This document shows, piece by piece, positions 22,145 through 33,435 of a DNA stretch of 64,000 bases. The stretch comes from Sphaerulina vaccinii (lineage: Eukaryota > Ascomycota > Dothideomycetes > Mycosphaerellales > Mycosphaerellaceae), in the NCBI GenBank assembly GCA_022570795.1, contig JAKUDP010000001.1, forward strand, positions 2,294,001 through 2,358,000. Reading direction: 5' to 3'. The first letter of the stretch is position 1, and every line of letters starts with the position of its first letter. The notes beneath the pieces are model-generated. The model did no database searches and was not told the DNA's origin. It worked only from the letters and a program-made list of their open reading frames with translations. A program made the position numbers and the translations under genes.

Positions 22145-23393
22145 CTAGCTCTGTGCGGCTATGCCGAGACGTGGTGACGAAGTAGTCTGGTCAAACACAA
22201 CGTATGTAGCCTTCATGAAGACATCACCGAAGATAGTAAAGCCGATGCCTGTGTTTGGCTGGATGCCACCAAAGCAAGTCGTGCCCGAGTTATCGATAGG
22301 TGCGTAGTTAATGTAGGAGCCTGGTACTGTGAAGGTCTTTCCACCAATAGCAACATTGAAGTTTGGCAAAGTATTGCTGCAAGGGAAAGTGTAACCTCCT
22401 TGAGAATTGTCGAGCTTAGCACCAGAGACCTTGGAGTAGTAGGACTTGCAGACGCTCGATGGGAGGTAGAGGAGCGAAGTACCAGTGTCCATGATGGAGC
22501 TTCCGATGGATCCGCTTGTGGCGTTACCAGAACCGGTAGAGTAACCGCCGGCAGTGAAGGCCCAGAAACCCTGAGAGTTGTCGACGGCAGTGTAAGCGAT
22601 GCTGCCTGTGTACTTCGAGGAGTCGATGTATCCAAAGTCATAGGTTCCTGCTTTGCCGGCTTTGAGGTCGACAGCAAAGAGCTTCTTCGCCAAGCTGCTC
22701 TTGACAGTGTCGAAGAAAGTGTTCTGCTGGTCTGGGCTGACAGTGTTGATGCTTGAGAATGCCAGACCTAGCAGGCCGTCGTTGTCCTGATCCTGGGAGA
22801 AAGCAGCAGAAACAGACGTCGCAGCCTCAACTGCCTGCGACGTGGCTGTCACGCCACCGACCACAACCTTGTCAGCGTAGACAGTACCACTTGCTCCGGA
22901 GCCATCACCGTAGCTGATGTCCCATGTTTCTCCGGACAGCTTCTTACCAGAAGTGCTTGGATTGTAGACAGCATGGCCGGACTGTTCACTACTTGGCATA
23001 AGAGTAGAAAACACCCAAACTAGACAAGCGTCAATAGGCGTTTCGCGAGGATCTTGCGCTTATCAACTTACGATCAGCAGATCCGGTATCGAAATCGAGT
23101 TCGAGAGTTTTGCCTCCAACAGTGACTGGCGAAAGATAGGCTTGGTCGTACTGTTCGGGAGCTGCAGTGACGGATCCGCTTTGCACAGCAGCAGCGGCTG
23201 CTTGCACGTTGGCAGGTGCGACAGCTCCGACCTTGGCGTACTTGGAATATGCTTTCATCATTTGGTATGGGCCATTCTTGTAGACTTGTCCCCTGGGTAC
23301 CTGAGTGATCTGGAACGACTTGCGACTGGGGATCTCTGCTGGAGCAGCGAGTGCGGATGCCACCAGGGCAGCCGATACAAAGGCGTAATGCAT
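22145..23393 (-). CDS. Secreted aspartic protease (aspergillopepsin/endothiapepsin type)
   Basis: An extracellular acid endopeptidase of family A1. Exons from the start are 23072-23393 and 22145-23019; the 52-nt intron falls inside the first active-site region and closes in frame, giving 398 residues. A signal peptide (about 1-17, ending ALA) precedes a basic propeptide of about 60 residues (RKSFQITQVPRG, MMKAYSKY). The mature enzyme begins near QYDQAYLSPV. Catalytic Asp102 lies in DTGSADLW, split by the intron, and the second is in MDTGTSLLYLP at about 285. The flap Tyr is in SYGDGSGASG. One disulfide is predicted late in the domain (CSN...CFGG). Length and layout are typical of filamentous-fungal members. 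Confidence 0.93.
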
Positions 23394-26234
23394 GTTGTAG
23401 GAAGTGAGTAGCGAAAGAGCACCGCGTCTAGGTCGTACAGTTCTGGTGATGGTTGAGCTGATGAGAAGTACTTACGAGGCAGGAGACGTGGTGTCTTATA
23501 TGTCTGTTTCAGGAAGGACCGCAGGGACCCATATCATGAGTGGGCAACAGCAGCCAGCTTGATCGACAACACAGCAATCAGCTAGAGCATCCAGTCATGC
23601 GGTTTCTGTGGTCTTCCGGACGGCGGTACTTCTCGAAAGGCTTGGTATGTGTTCCTCAAGCGCGTGCCTTAAGCTGAAGGTTTAGCGGCATATGACGATA
23701 CCTACCAAGATAGGCAGCTCTGCAAAGGCCGGTCATATACTGCATGCAGGCATTAACCTGATGCTTCGCCGTGCTAAGGACTGCAGAAGGCGAGCAGCAT
23801 GCAAGCCAGTGCCCTAGCAGTGCAACATTGGCCATGTCCATTCAGATTGGTCACGATAGCAACCTGCGAATGTCGGATGTGTTTCGGCTTGGTCGATGGC
23901 GTACATGAAGTAGAGATGGCGAGGTGTCATTACAGATGCACCAATGAGAGGGCAGCGAGCGGTGCCTGAAGGGCACCTGAGTAGATGTGGCTCTGTCAAT
24001 CTGGTTGTCAGCGAACAGCGAAGTGAAAGCCTCCCACGCCTGAGAAGCGCAGTCCACTTGTTCTGAGGTCTGAGTGGCTCAGCCGCCGTGGAAGATCTGC
24101 TGGCGCCGGCTTAGCTGCAGCACAAGCGTGCCCGACGCAGTACAAGCTCCGCCCAGAGGACCTGCTGTCGTCTTGTGGTAGTCTTGTGGTAGCTTATTTC
24201 CATACTGAACTTGCTTCATCAGCGCCTATGTGTAGATTGCCACCTTCTATAACCAGGTTCTTGCGCCGGAACAGATGAGCAGGAGGAAGCTGATTGCAAG
24301 AGCCTGTCTCTCGTGTACGGGACGTGTACCGCCAGCGCAGACGACCCACAACAAAGCCATAGATACCTACTGGTCCTAAGCATGTGGCGTAGCTCGTCTG
24401 ATGTTGATTGTGAGACAGGCACAAATACGCCGATAGGAAGTGGGTATCCTGCACACAATGGCCCCGGAAGATGTTGCATTAGTTAGGTACACACGCACAA
24501 AGCCTTTGAGAGCCTTTGGCAGGTCACACGCCGCGGTTGTTCAATCGTCTTGCGCAGTAGTCTGCCTCGTTTTCATCGGGAAGGCATGCAGAGTCGAGCG
24601 CATGCGTAGTACGGTAGTACTTGGCAAGCAATGATACCAGCGACCAATCCTGTTTGGAAGAAGAGGTGTCGGAGTGTTTCACGCGTCAGGTACGCGAGCC
24701 GATGTGCCGCAGCTCGCCGATCATACGGAGTGCATATAGCGTGAATTCGCTTGATAGGCGAAGAGAAGGTGTGGTAGAATGTGCAGCATGCTGATGATTG
24801 GAAGAAGATGGTCTTCGTGAAGTTGATTTGCCTCCTCCCTTTTTTGCAGCCAAGACGGAGCCACTCCCGCAACTCACTGACACACTGCCCGTGACAAGGA
24901 AGATCATGAATAACCTCTTCCACGAGTGACTTAGTTATTGCAAACACAAGTTCAGCTACGTGCAGCCTCCAGCGGGTGTCCAAGCACTCCGTACCACAAA
25001 GGCATATGAGCCGAGATAGGGTACCAGTCTACTGCAGTATGACGGGTGCCGAGCTGTTGCACATACGATCTATCCACTGCAACTGCAAGCACAAAGCACA
25101 CCATGCGTGAGGAGAGTACTGGAGAAGAGCATGGTCCCGGAAACCTGCCCCTTTGGCACGCTATCACCACCAAATGCAATGCACAGAAGTCGGTATGTGT
25201 TCGCCTATGCTGAACTCCGACCACAACTGAACTTCCTGCGATCGCTCGCGAACAACCCTAAGAGGAAGCTGCGAAAACCCATACATATTCACCGCATCTA
25301 TAGTGATGCTACTCTGGAGTCAAAATACGATACGGACTTGGAATCAGTGCCTCTTCCTCTCCCTGCCGTCGTGCACGCATGTTCGCACATGGCTGAAGTC
25401 CGTATGAGATCACGATTCAGGAAGGCGGGTAACGTCGATCGCATTTCACTTGCCTCAGCCTTGCAATCTATGCCGAATGAACCACTGCCACCTTCTCCTC
25501 TGGGGAGATCAAGCATGCTAAGCTCATGCAAAGCATAGTTCTCTTCTTTGCGCCTAAGGAGTGCAGCCAGTATCACGCATTGCCTAGCGACATTCCCCAG
25601 AATTATTCAGCAGTCTCTTCTCTGACAGCATCGTCACTTGGCTAGGATCAGGCTGTTCGCGTGCCAGGATTCTTCTTTGATCGGAGAAGACATGACCTTT
25701 ATATTCATTAGCCATGTGAAGCAAGAGAAATGGCGAGGGAAGCAAGGAGGGAAGATGACCAAGACCATTGTGTATCGCATACTCTAAGAAGACAACGGCA
25801 GCCCAGCTATGGAGCATTAATATTAACTGTGTAATACTGGGCTGGTGTCTAAGCTTTTTCTTCTCAAAAACAAAAACGCAGCAGTGGATATCATCAATTC
25901 CGCAATCTCTCCAAACCAAACAAAACGAATTGGGGTATCAATCGCCAACGTCAAACGGCAGTCGTGACATTCTCCAGTATTCATGGGCCGACTGGTTCGA
26001 CAACACAAGACATTGGCCGGTAACGTAAGTTTCGTAAACATCCAGGTCTCGAAGAAAACGAAGAGTGCCGGCATGCACCGTCTGTGCTCCGAGCTGCGTA
26101 GATTGCAACTAGACCCAGAGAGCTGTCCATCGTATACACCGACAATTCTCTCCACTCTCCGCTGATCTGAGCGAAATTCTGAGCGACGCACCTCTGCTTC
26201 GAGGAGCGTAGACAGTGTCGAAAGGTGGAGACGT
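23394..26234. other. 2.8 kb region without a recognised gene
   Basis: I found no conserved domain on either strand. The longest ORF-like stretch is 25107-25538 on the plus strand (143 residues), which has no convincing motif. An 11 bp direct repeat (GTCTTGTGGTA) occurs twice in tandem near 24171-24191. The left end must include the protease promoter. Confidence 0.45.
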
Positions 26235-29200
26235 TTAGATCTGGCGAGTTGGCTGGAAGGCGCCATCGACCTGGTTGCTGAAGGAAAGGCCATTGGTAGC
26301 TGACTTGTCCTGACCAGTTGGCAGAGCACTTCCGTTCACAGAGTCCGTGTAAGGGGCAGTGCCTCCGATCTGGCGACCGTCGACCCCGCTGCCGTATGGT
26401 GTGTTTTGAGCAACAGGCAGGTCGGCTGCTGAGCGAGCGGTGCTCTGGTTGAGACCACCTGCAGACAGACCGCTAGAGGTGCCACTCTGCTGCACACCTG
26501 AGGAGGAGCTACGAGTATCGCGCAGTCCTCCCTGAGCGACCTGGTGAGGCTTGCGGGTCACCTGGCTAGCGCTTGGCAAGGCCTTTGTTGGACTGGCAGA
26601 ACCTAGTAGGTAGAAGGGTTAGCAAAGATCTCTGAAAAAGCAGGCTGTCTCAATCAATGTCTGTCCTCAAGCTCAGCGCCCGAGTGAGTGCGAGCTTGAT
26701 GAGACACTGAAGCGAGTGCATGCCTTCCATCTACTGCTTTTACTCACCAATGCTGAAGACTGGGCTCTCCCACTTGTCGCCCTTGGCGGCAAGCTCCTGG
26801 TACTCTGTAGCCTTGGTGGAGATGCCACCTGGAAGGGAGATGTTCTTAAAGATCGAGTCGTTCTGGGTGACGGCCATGTTGACGTTGGTGTCCTTGGTTC
26901 GCTCCTTTGCAGCCTCCTTCTTCTGTTGACCCTTCTGCATTTGCTTCTGGAAGGCATTGAAGTACTTCTGGTAGATGCTCTCGAGGTGTTCTGGGTCTGG
27001 GTTGTTCTTGGCCTCCTCAGTGACGCGGTCGACCTCTTGCTTAACTTGGTACAAGAATGCATCAAGCTTGGTGACGCTGTCGCGGACCTGCTTCTCGATG
27101 ACCTTCTGGATGACCGGGCGCAGGACCTTGAGGAGGACTGGCTTGAACAAGCTGAACAGCAGCTTGTGGTTGGACTGCTTGACCTTGATGTTCACATTCT
27201 TCACGTCAACACTGATGGTGTTGATCTTGAAGAAGTGCTGACGATCCTTCTTGTCGGCAGTCTCCATTGCGACCTTGAAGCTCAAACCGGTGCCACCAAG
27301 GAAGATGTCCAACAGACCCTTGTCTGTGATGCTTGGGAAACCCTGCTTCTTCTTGACGTAGTAGGCGACGTCCTTGAGGTCCATCTGGATACCAGACACT
27401 GCGAGCATGACCTTGTTCTTGTTCTTGGACTGGAAGCCCTTGCGGCCCCATCGCCAGTAGTTGTCAGAGCCAAACTCGAACATGTTTGGTGCTAGGTTGT
27501 CACCCTCAAGAACGAGGTTCTCGACGATGGCATCGATCTGTGGGTCAGAGACCTCGATACGTGGAATTGGCACATATCGGACATTCTCGAAAAAGCCAGG
27601 AATGATGACCTCAGTGAGATCCTTGATCAAGTGTGGCTTGAACTCGGCCTTGCCGTCAGAGTCGGTGCCAAGGTCCTTGAACAGCTTGTCCATTGAGGCT
27701 GCGAACTCCTTGTTCTGTCGGTCCTCCTCGAACTGACTAGCCAAGAACTTGGTCTCATCGGCGATACGGTTAGTGTGGTCGCGGTAGCGGTCGCGGAGGA
27801 GGAAGTTGCCGTGGTCTGTTACAAGAAGGTTAGTCTATGCAATGGGAAGGGAGACGTGCAGGCCATGAACATACCGTAGAGCTTGTTCCACTCCTCGTTG
27901 GACTCGTCCTGGAGGACATAGCCTTGCTCCTTCAAGCATTTGCGGATGAATGTGTCGAGCTTGCGGAAGAAGCCCTTGAGCTCTGGGTCGTTGTCGGCGT
28001 CGCGGTAGATCTGGTTAACCGACTCGAAAAGGTCGTCGAACGACGTGTAGTTGGCGAATCGCTCCAAAAGGGTCTTTATTGATGTAAGCATTTGTTGACG
28101 AGAATGAGCAAAGTCTGTGGTACGAACTCTGAGGTCAGTTTCCGCGGTCTTCAGCGTATCCTGGGTATGGGCACCTTTCACGGCTCCTGTAGATTGAGCC
28201 GCCACATCCTTAGTGTGGCCAGTGTATTCCTCAGCTAAGCGGAGGAGTGTGTCAACGGCCTGTTGGTCTGTGGGACGTGTTAGTAATTATGCTATAGTCA
28301 GCTTGGTAAGAACCATGGACAGTGGTCAAAGAACAATGGATCCCGCCAGGCCGAACGTGAGCTCGGAGAGGCGACAGCGGTATCCAAGGCGGAGGCCAAT
28401 GTCCATGGTCCTTACAGGATGAACAACTCACAATCCTGGTGTCCTTGAATTTCCACGATCATCTTCTTCAGGCGGTAGATGGTCTGCTCGCGGCGCTCCT
28501 TTGGCACCTTCTTCTGGAAGTACTCCTTGGTCTTCTGGCGGTATTCGCGAACCTGCTGCTTGTCATTCTCGTCCATCTGGTCCCAAGCCTTCTGGGCCTT
28601 CTGCTGGGTGCGGTCTGCGGCGGCCTGAGCACCTTGCTTGCCGTCGAGGCCAGTTTGGTCACCAGTCTGCTGCTCGTGGCGGGCGAGGTCAGCAGCATCG
28701 GTAGGGTCGCGAGAGCCCGATGGGTGTGCGGCCTGGGTAGCATCGCCTGCAACATCCTTGGCATGATCCTTTGCTTCCTGCTTGCTGATTGGGACAGCAC
28801 TCTTGATCTGAGACTTAATGTTCGAGGTGGAGAGGTCTGGGGCCTCGTGCCATGTGTTGTCTGCGGCTGGCTCATCAATTTGCTGTAGGCGCTCTTCATC
28901 TGGGTTGATGGCAGATGCTGCGTTCTGTGCGGCGTCGCCAGCAATGTCACGGAAAAGCACAACGGAATCGCTCACTGTACTCATGTTAGCGAATCATAAA
29001 GTACAAAGAGCAAATACTGTCAACATACGTAGCTTGCGGAATTGTCCGTTGGTGATGATGAGTTGACCGAGAGTGCGGAGACCCTCCAGCGCTTGCTGGC
29101 CGTGCTGTTGTGCCGTCTCCTTGTCAATTGGAGCACCGGGAGCCTTTGCGTCGCCGGCTCCAATGCCTTGCGTCTGCCAGATGAAGTCCTGAATAAGATC

Positions 29201-29536
29201 TCCATCGTTCTTGGTCAAAAGCAGAAGCTTTGCCTTCTCAATCACATCGCGCAGGTCGTGGACCAGTGTCTGGCCATCTTGTGAGAGCTTTGTTGGTGGA
29301 GATTGCATCGCCTTCCACGTAAGCGCAGAGTTCATAGCAACATCAATCTGCTTGTTGGTGGGAGCCTTGCCCTTAGCAAAAGCTGTAGTCTCACGTTAGT
29401 AACACTTTCAACACAAGCTTGTCGAGTCAAGCGGAGCAAATGTACCTGAGTAGATTCCATAGAGCTGGAGCTTGGCGTTGATGTCCTTCTCCTTCACCTT
29501 GGTGTCGGTGGGCACATTGACCGCTTTCGAAGTCAT
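26235..29536 (-). CDS. HAM1-like protein (HAM1_N and HAM1_C domains), seven exons
   Basis: A large conserved fungal protein whose C-terminal half is related in Pfam terms to HAM1_C (formerly DUF4449), a predicted lipid-binding, BPI-like region; precise function is not established. Exons from the start are 29446-29536, 29029-29382, 28432-28974, 28128-28267, 27875-28073, 26748-27815 and 26235-26602, giving 920 residues. Introns are 54-63 nt except two of 164 and 145 nt. The 54-nt intron at 28074-28127 is in frame and was removed because LRTLLERFANYTSFDD then reads as the family motif. N-terminal helical blocks (AFAKGKAPTNKQID, LLTKNDGD, LSDSVVLFRDI) and the C-terminal IPGFFENVRYVPIPRIE and WGRKGF are clear. 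A Ser/Gln/Gly-rich disordered tail of about 120 residues ends the protein. Confidence 0.9.
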
Positions 29537-30696
29537 GATGGCGGTTCTGGTGTTGTAGTAGTTCTGATGACTGGGGTTCGGATGCGGTTTTTCGTGATCT
29601 GTCGTCGAACGTGTCCTGTTGAAACACGAGCACTAGCTGCAGCAACTGGTATGCTGACTGAAGTGATGCGGAATATAATGCGCAAGCTGGGGTATCTCGA
29701 GTATTATGCTGCGCGCGCAAAATTCAATGGTTTGTGTGGATGTGTAGATGGAAAGGGAAGAGTGGAGGAAGGAGGAAAGTAGTAGTGTTGGTCTGCAAGA
29801 AAGGTTGCCAAAGGTACCTGACGCGGTCTGAATTGTGGCCCATGCACGTCTCAATGACGACAGGTTGACACGATATTTTCTCCTCTTTCGAGGTACAGAA
29901 ATGGTCGAATGGCACTACTGGCACTGCACTACACAATCCGCGGCGTCACATGTGCGCAGCCGTCAACGATGGTGCCGCTGCCTTGTTTTGCTTGCATACG
30001 AACGCCAGGCGCGTCCGTTCCAAGAACGATCTCGCCTTGCAGCCAACGAATTTGGTGACGTATTTTCAAGGAGAAGTCTTGGGCAGATCGCAATACCTTT
30101 GTGGTCTTTGTGCTCGCCCACCTCCATGACTGTCATCGATCATCAATTCGGAAGACTGTCCGTGTGAGCTCTTTGAGCTTGAAGCACCGCAGCTTGTGCC
30201 CAGTCGTTCAAATCTACTTTGCTGGGACGACGAGCATCCCCTTGACAACCATGTGCGATCTCCAATCGACCGGCTCCAAGCGCGCTGGGGAAATTTGGTC
30301 AAGGTTGCGCACAGACAGTCGTTGAAGCGTAACCGCCACACGAACATCCCTGTTGTGAAGAACGTTGTGGCTTTCTCACGATCGAGCTCGCGCTGGCTCC
30401 TTGTTCATCAGTGGCGCTGACACGTCCTTTCACAGCAATAATAACGGCACTCTGAGCTGGTATGTTGTCTGAGAAAGTATGGCTACTATGTGACATGACA
30501 CACAAGACGTGATCAAGTGCCGAAGACGAACGATAGAAAGAATATTCTATTGTCGTTGTCGTTACGCAGATACTATGCACCAGTCCTGAAGTAAATTAGC
30601 ACGATTATGGGCAGCCAATCATCTTTGGGTCACGACACTTCACGATCGGATGTGACACGCGTGAACTACACGTTACAGATGTACCGCGAACTAGCA
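29537..30696. other. Intergenic region
   Basis: This 1.16 kb holds the HAM1-like gene's promoter and the 3' end of pot1. I see no further gene; ORFs here are short and unlike known proteins. Confidence 0.45.
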
Positions 30697-32541
30697 TTAT
30701 TGAATCGTAGTTCCTACCATTCTATACATGCGCTGCCAGCGCTGGCAGCTGTCAAGACCGTCTTGCCAACTTGGGTCATCGCTGTCCTTCTCGATACCAT
30801 ATTCTTCGATGAGACACTGAAACGGCTTATTGCTGAGTACGTCTCCCTCGCCTTTTTCCTCGAGATTGCCCCAAAGAATGAACAGCTTCTCCCTAAGCTG
30901 TCTGAGCAATTCAGGTCTATGCTGCAAGTCATCTGGATCAGCCATGTCTCCAAGCAAGAACTGTGCTTCGCCGTGGTGCACGTGTGCCCACAGCTGATGC
31001 TCGTCCGCGTTCACTGAGTGACCAGTTTTGGTGGCATCTTCAAGCAGCAAGGAGAACGCCCACTCATGCTTCGGCGAGCCCTCCAGCATCCACGCGTCTG
31101 GATCGGAACTGCTGCCTCCTGTATCAACATGCACTGCAAATTCCTCGAGCGCCTTGGGATGGTAGTCAACGACACGGACCCTAGCGCAGTACCTTGCGTT
31201 GATGAAAGGTAAGTCGTACCGCACTCCTGCAGGAGTCTCGTTGAAGTGCCTTGTATATTCTGGATCTCGGATATCCTTCACACTCATGAATGACAAGCCT
31301 TCGTGATGATTGCAGCGGATGTGCTGATTCTGGTTTGTGTCGATAGCATTGATCGCTCGCGTGCCAAGCCCAGCTGCTTTCCTCTCCTTTCTCTCTTTCT
31401 TCTTTGCAGTCTTTGATTTCTTCTGGTTAGCTGCTTGTCCCACTTCAGCTTTGGCTGCGCGAGTCATCCAATACTTCTCCTTCCTCTTGATCATTGCCTG
31501 ACATTCGGGTCCCGAAACGTCTTTGATAATGGATATTTTGATCTTGTTCTGATCTTCGTAATCCGGCCACATATCTCCTTCAAGATGAGCAGTATCCGAT
31601 CTTCTCTTCTTCACATTCCTCAGGAGAACTACGTTTCCTTCCTTCACGTTGGCGGCAGCAAAGGCGGCATGCGGATGTTTTACGTTGATCTTCATCACAA
31701 GATGACCATAAGGACCTGGCCAGCTTTTGGTTGCCGGATTGCTGTAGCCGTATGTATCCCCATCACGGTCAGAGGGAAGATCATCTTCAGGCGCTGCATA
31801 AGGGCGTAGTCCCTCGTTTGCAGTATAATCCGTAATGTACAGATCGCAGCCATACTGCGCGGCATGAATTTTCACCACAAATCCGACCAGATCTGCAAAG
31901 CTCCAGTCCCGGAGATCTTCAATGAGTCTAAACTTCGTCCCAAAGCTGTTGGGTCCACCTGAGATCCTCGCACGTTTAGCCGGTGGTAGCTCCGTAGTGC
32001 TGTCTTGGGGGAGTGGACGAGTTGCCGCCCTGTCGAGCGAATGGTTCACTCTGGGCTTCATGTCCTCTTTGAGTCGAATGATATAATCTTGTTCTTGCAG
32101 ATTGAAGTTCTCAACATCCTTCGGTATCCCCAGGCGTTCGATCTTCTGGTTGTTCACATATGCAATGGCAAAGCTCCGGTCCGGAATGGCTGTTCCAGGG
32201 AACACTATACAACTTGTCGAGAAGTGTGTCGTCGCCACTCGCGCTTGTTGAAAGGTCATCATCTTGATGTTGCGGAAGAGCACGACATCTCCGATGTTTC
32301 GCACTTTTGGCAGACGCTCAGGGTCGCTGATGAAAGAGCGACAACTCAATCCTTGTGCCCCTTCGATCGCCATAGATAACCTGTAATCCAACAGCTTGAA
32401 GGTGATAGTATGCTGATTAGTCCTCGTCAACGTAGGCTGCATGAAGTCAACAACGACACCGATGATGTTGATGAAGGTCTCATCGGGTTGCTTGTATGCA
32501 GTGGCAAGGTCTACAAAGCCCTTGGGTGGCGTTGCGATCAT
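30697..32541 (-). CDS. pot1: Protection of telomeres protein 1 (Pot1), single-stranded telomere-binding
   Basis: Pot1 binds the telomeric G-rich overhang within shelterin and prevents end resection and fusion. The single-exon product has 614 residues. The start at 32541 (MIATPPKGFVDLATA) puts the conserved GF(V/I)DL(A/I)TA opening of the first OB fold near residue 8. That fold continues with INIIGVVVDFMQPT, TITFKLLDY, VVLFRNIKM. A second OB fold (about 205-360) has FRLIEDLRDWSFADLVGFVVKIH, DLYITDYT and NVVLLRNVKKRRS. A Lys/Arg-rich linker (KKSKTAKKKERKERKAAG) separates it from a C-terminal domain that would contact Tpz1-type partners. In-frame sequence upstream has no ATG start before 32583. 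It is divergent from the importin alpha gene. Confidence 0.88.
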   Translation of the reverse strand: MIATPPKGFVDLATAYKQPDETFINIIGVVVDFMQPTLTRTNQHTITFKLLDYRLSMAIEGAQGLSCRSFISDPERLPKVRNIGDVVLFRNIKMMTFQQARVATTHFSTSCIVFPGTAIPDRSFAIAYVNNQKIERLGIPKDVENFNLQEQDYIIRLKEDMKPRVNHSLDRAATRPLPQDSTTELPPAKRARISGGPNSFGTKFRLIEDLRDWSFADLVGFVVKIHAAQYGCDLYITDYTANEGLRPYAAPEDDLPSDRDGDTYGYSNPATKSWPGPYGHLVMKINVKHPHAAFAAANVKEGNVVLLRNVKKRRSDTAHLEGDMWPDYEDQNKIKISIIKDVSGPECQAMIKRKEKYWMTRAAKAEVGQAANQKKSKTAKKKERKERKAAGLGTRAINAIDTNQNQHIRCNHHEGLSFMSVKDIRDPEYTRHFNETPAGVRYDLPFINARYCARVRVVDYHPKALEEFAVHVDTGGSSSDPDAWMLEGSPKHEWAFSLLLEDATKTGHSVNADEHQLWAHVHHGEAQFLLGDMADPDDLQHRPELLRQLREKLFILWGNLEEKGEGDVLSNKPFQCLIEEYGIEKDSDDPSWQDGLDSCQRWQRMYRMVGTTIQ

Positions 32542-33435
32542 GGCGTTTCCGTGCCTGAATGTGGTGTTGATGAAGTCGTGCAATGTCGCGACAACAGATT
32601 GGTCGGAACTTAGAAATGTTCATATGCAACACGATCGTGGGCATGAACAGCTCGACACGATCGTGGGCATGAACAGCTCGAAGACCACGCCTTCGGTGCT
32701 TACGAGACCAGTTCTGCCAGAGGTTTTCGAGGTCCGCTGACATGGCCCGTGGGTTGAGTGAGAGTCTTAGCCAGAAGCTCAGAGTGAAGTTTGCGATTTT
32801 GCTTTGTGAAGAGCGACCAGCTGCTGGCGAGAAGTACTGACTAGTCCAAGAAGTGTTCTGTGTGTTAATGAGCACTGTCTGTGTAAGTCTGGGCTCCTTA
32901 CGGCGACTTGCTGCTATCGAGCATGTCGTGTCGCTGAGGTCGCGTGAGGGAGACGCGCAAAAGGTTATTCTTTGTTGCATGTGAAAGTAGGGACAACTGC
33001 ACCGGGGTGTGGAAGGCACGAAAGCACTCGCAATCGCCTCACCGCCACCTTGGACCATTCACTCACCAGATCGTCGTCGTTGCCTGATATGCAACACATT
33101 CAACTACAACAAGTGACTGTGAGCTGGGCTTTCTTCCTACATATGTAGAGCATAGATACGACGTCGTCAGAAAGTACCACGACTTCTCGCGCCACGAATG
33201 AGGAAACTGCTGCTTGTCCCGCTTTCTCGCTTGGCCGATTGTTTTCCTCTCGAAGTCAACCACTGCACTGCTTTCGACATCACACAACTTTTCTCGTCTG
33301 CAACTTCTTGAACCAAAACCAAAGTCACGTTGCACGACATCGAAGAGCTCAGCTCCGCTTGCGACGACATCACAGCCCGTCTTCGACATACACCGCCGCC
33401 TCCACTACTCGCACCACCACCGGAGCTCAGCAAAC
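32542..33435. promoter_or_regulatory. Shared upstream region of pot1 and importin alpha, with a 26 bp tandem duplication
   Basis: The 894 bp region between two divergent start codons. A perfect 26 bp direct duplication at 32629-32654 and 32655-32680 (core CACGATCGTGGGCATGAAC) lies about 90-140 bp before the pot1 ATG. The pot1-proximal part could alternatively hold a short upstream exon: a reading starting MSADLENLWQNWS ends at a GTAAGC donor-like site near 32703, but its phase does not join pot1 cleanly. Confidence 0.45.
32629..32680. repeat. Perfect 26 bp tandem duplication
   Basis: Two identical adjacent 26 bp copies, 32629-32654 and 32655-32680, each containing the palindrome CACGATCGTG. 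Identity of the copies suggests a recent event. It sits in the pot1 leader or promoter. Confidence 0.85.

Noticed and set aside
25107..25538. 143-codon plus-strand ORF, considered as a 2EXR-like protein
   Set aside because: Only a faint resemblance to the PALLHVCRE-type block; no start context, second block or splice support.
26716..27495. 259-codon plus-strand ORF rich in Leu, Asp and Val
   Set aside because: It is antisense to the HAM1-like coding exons and has no domain of its own.
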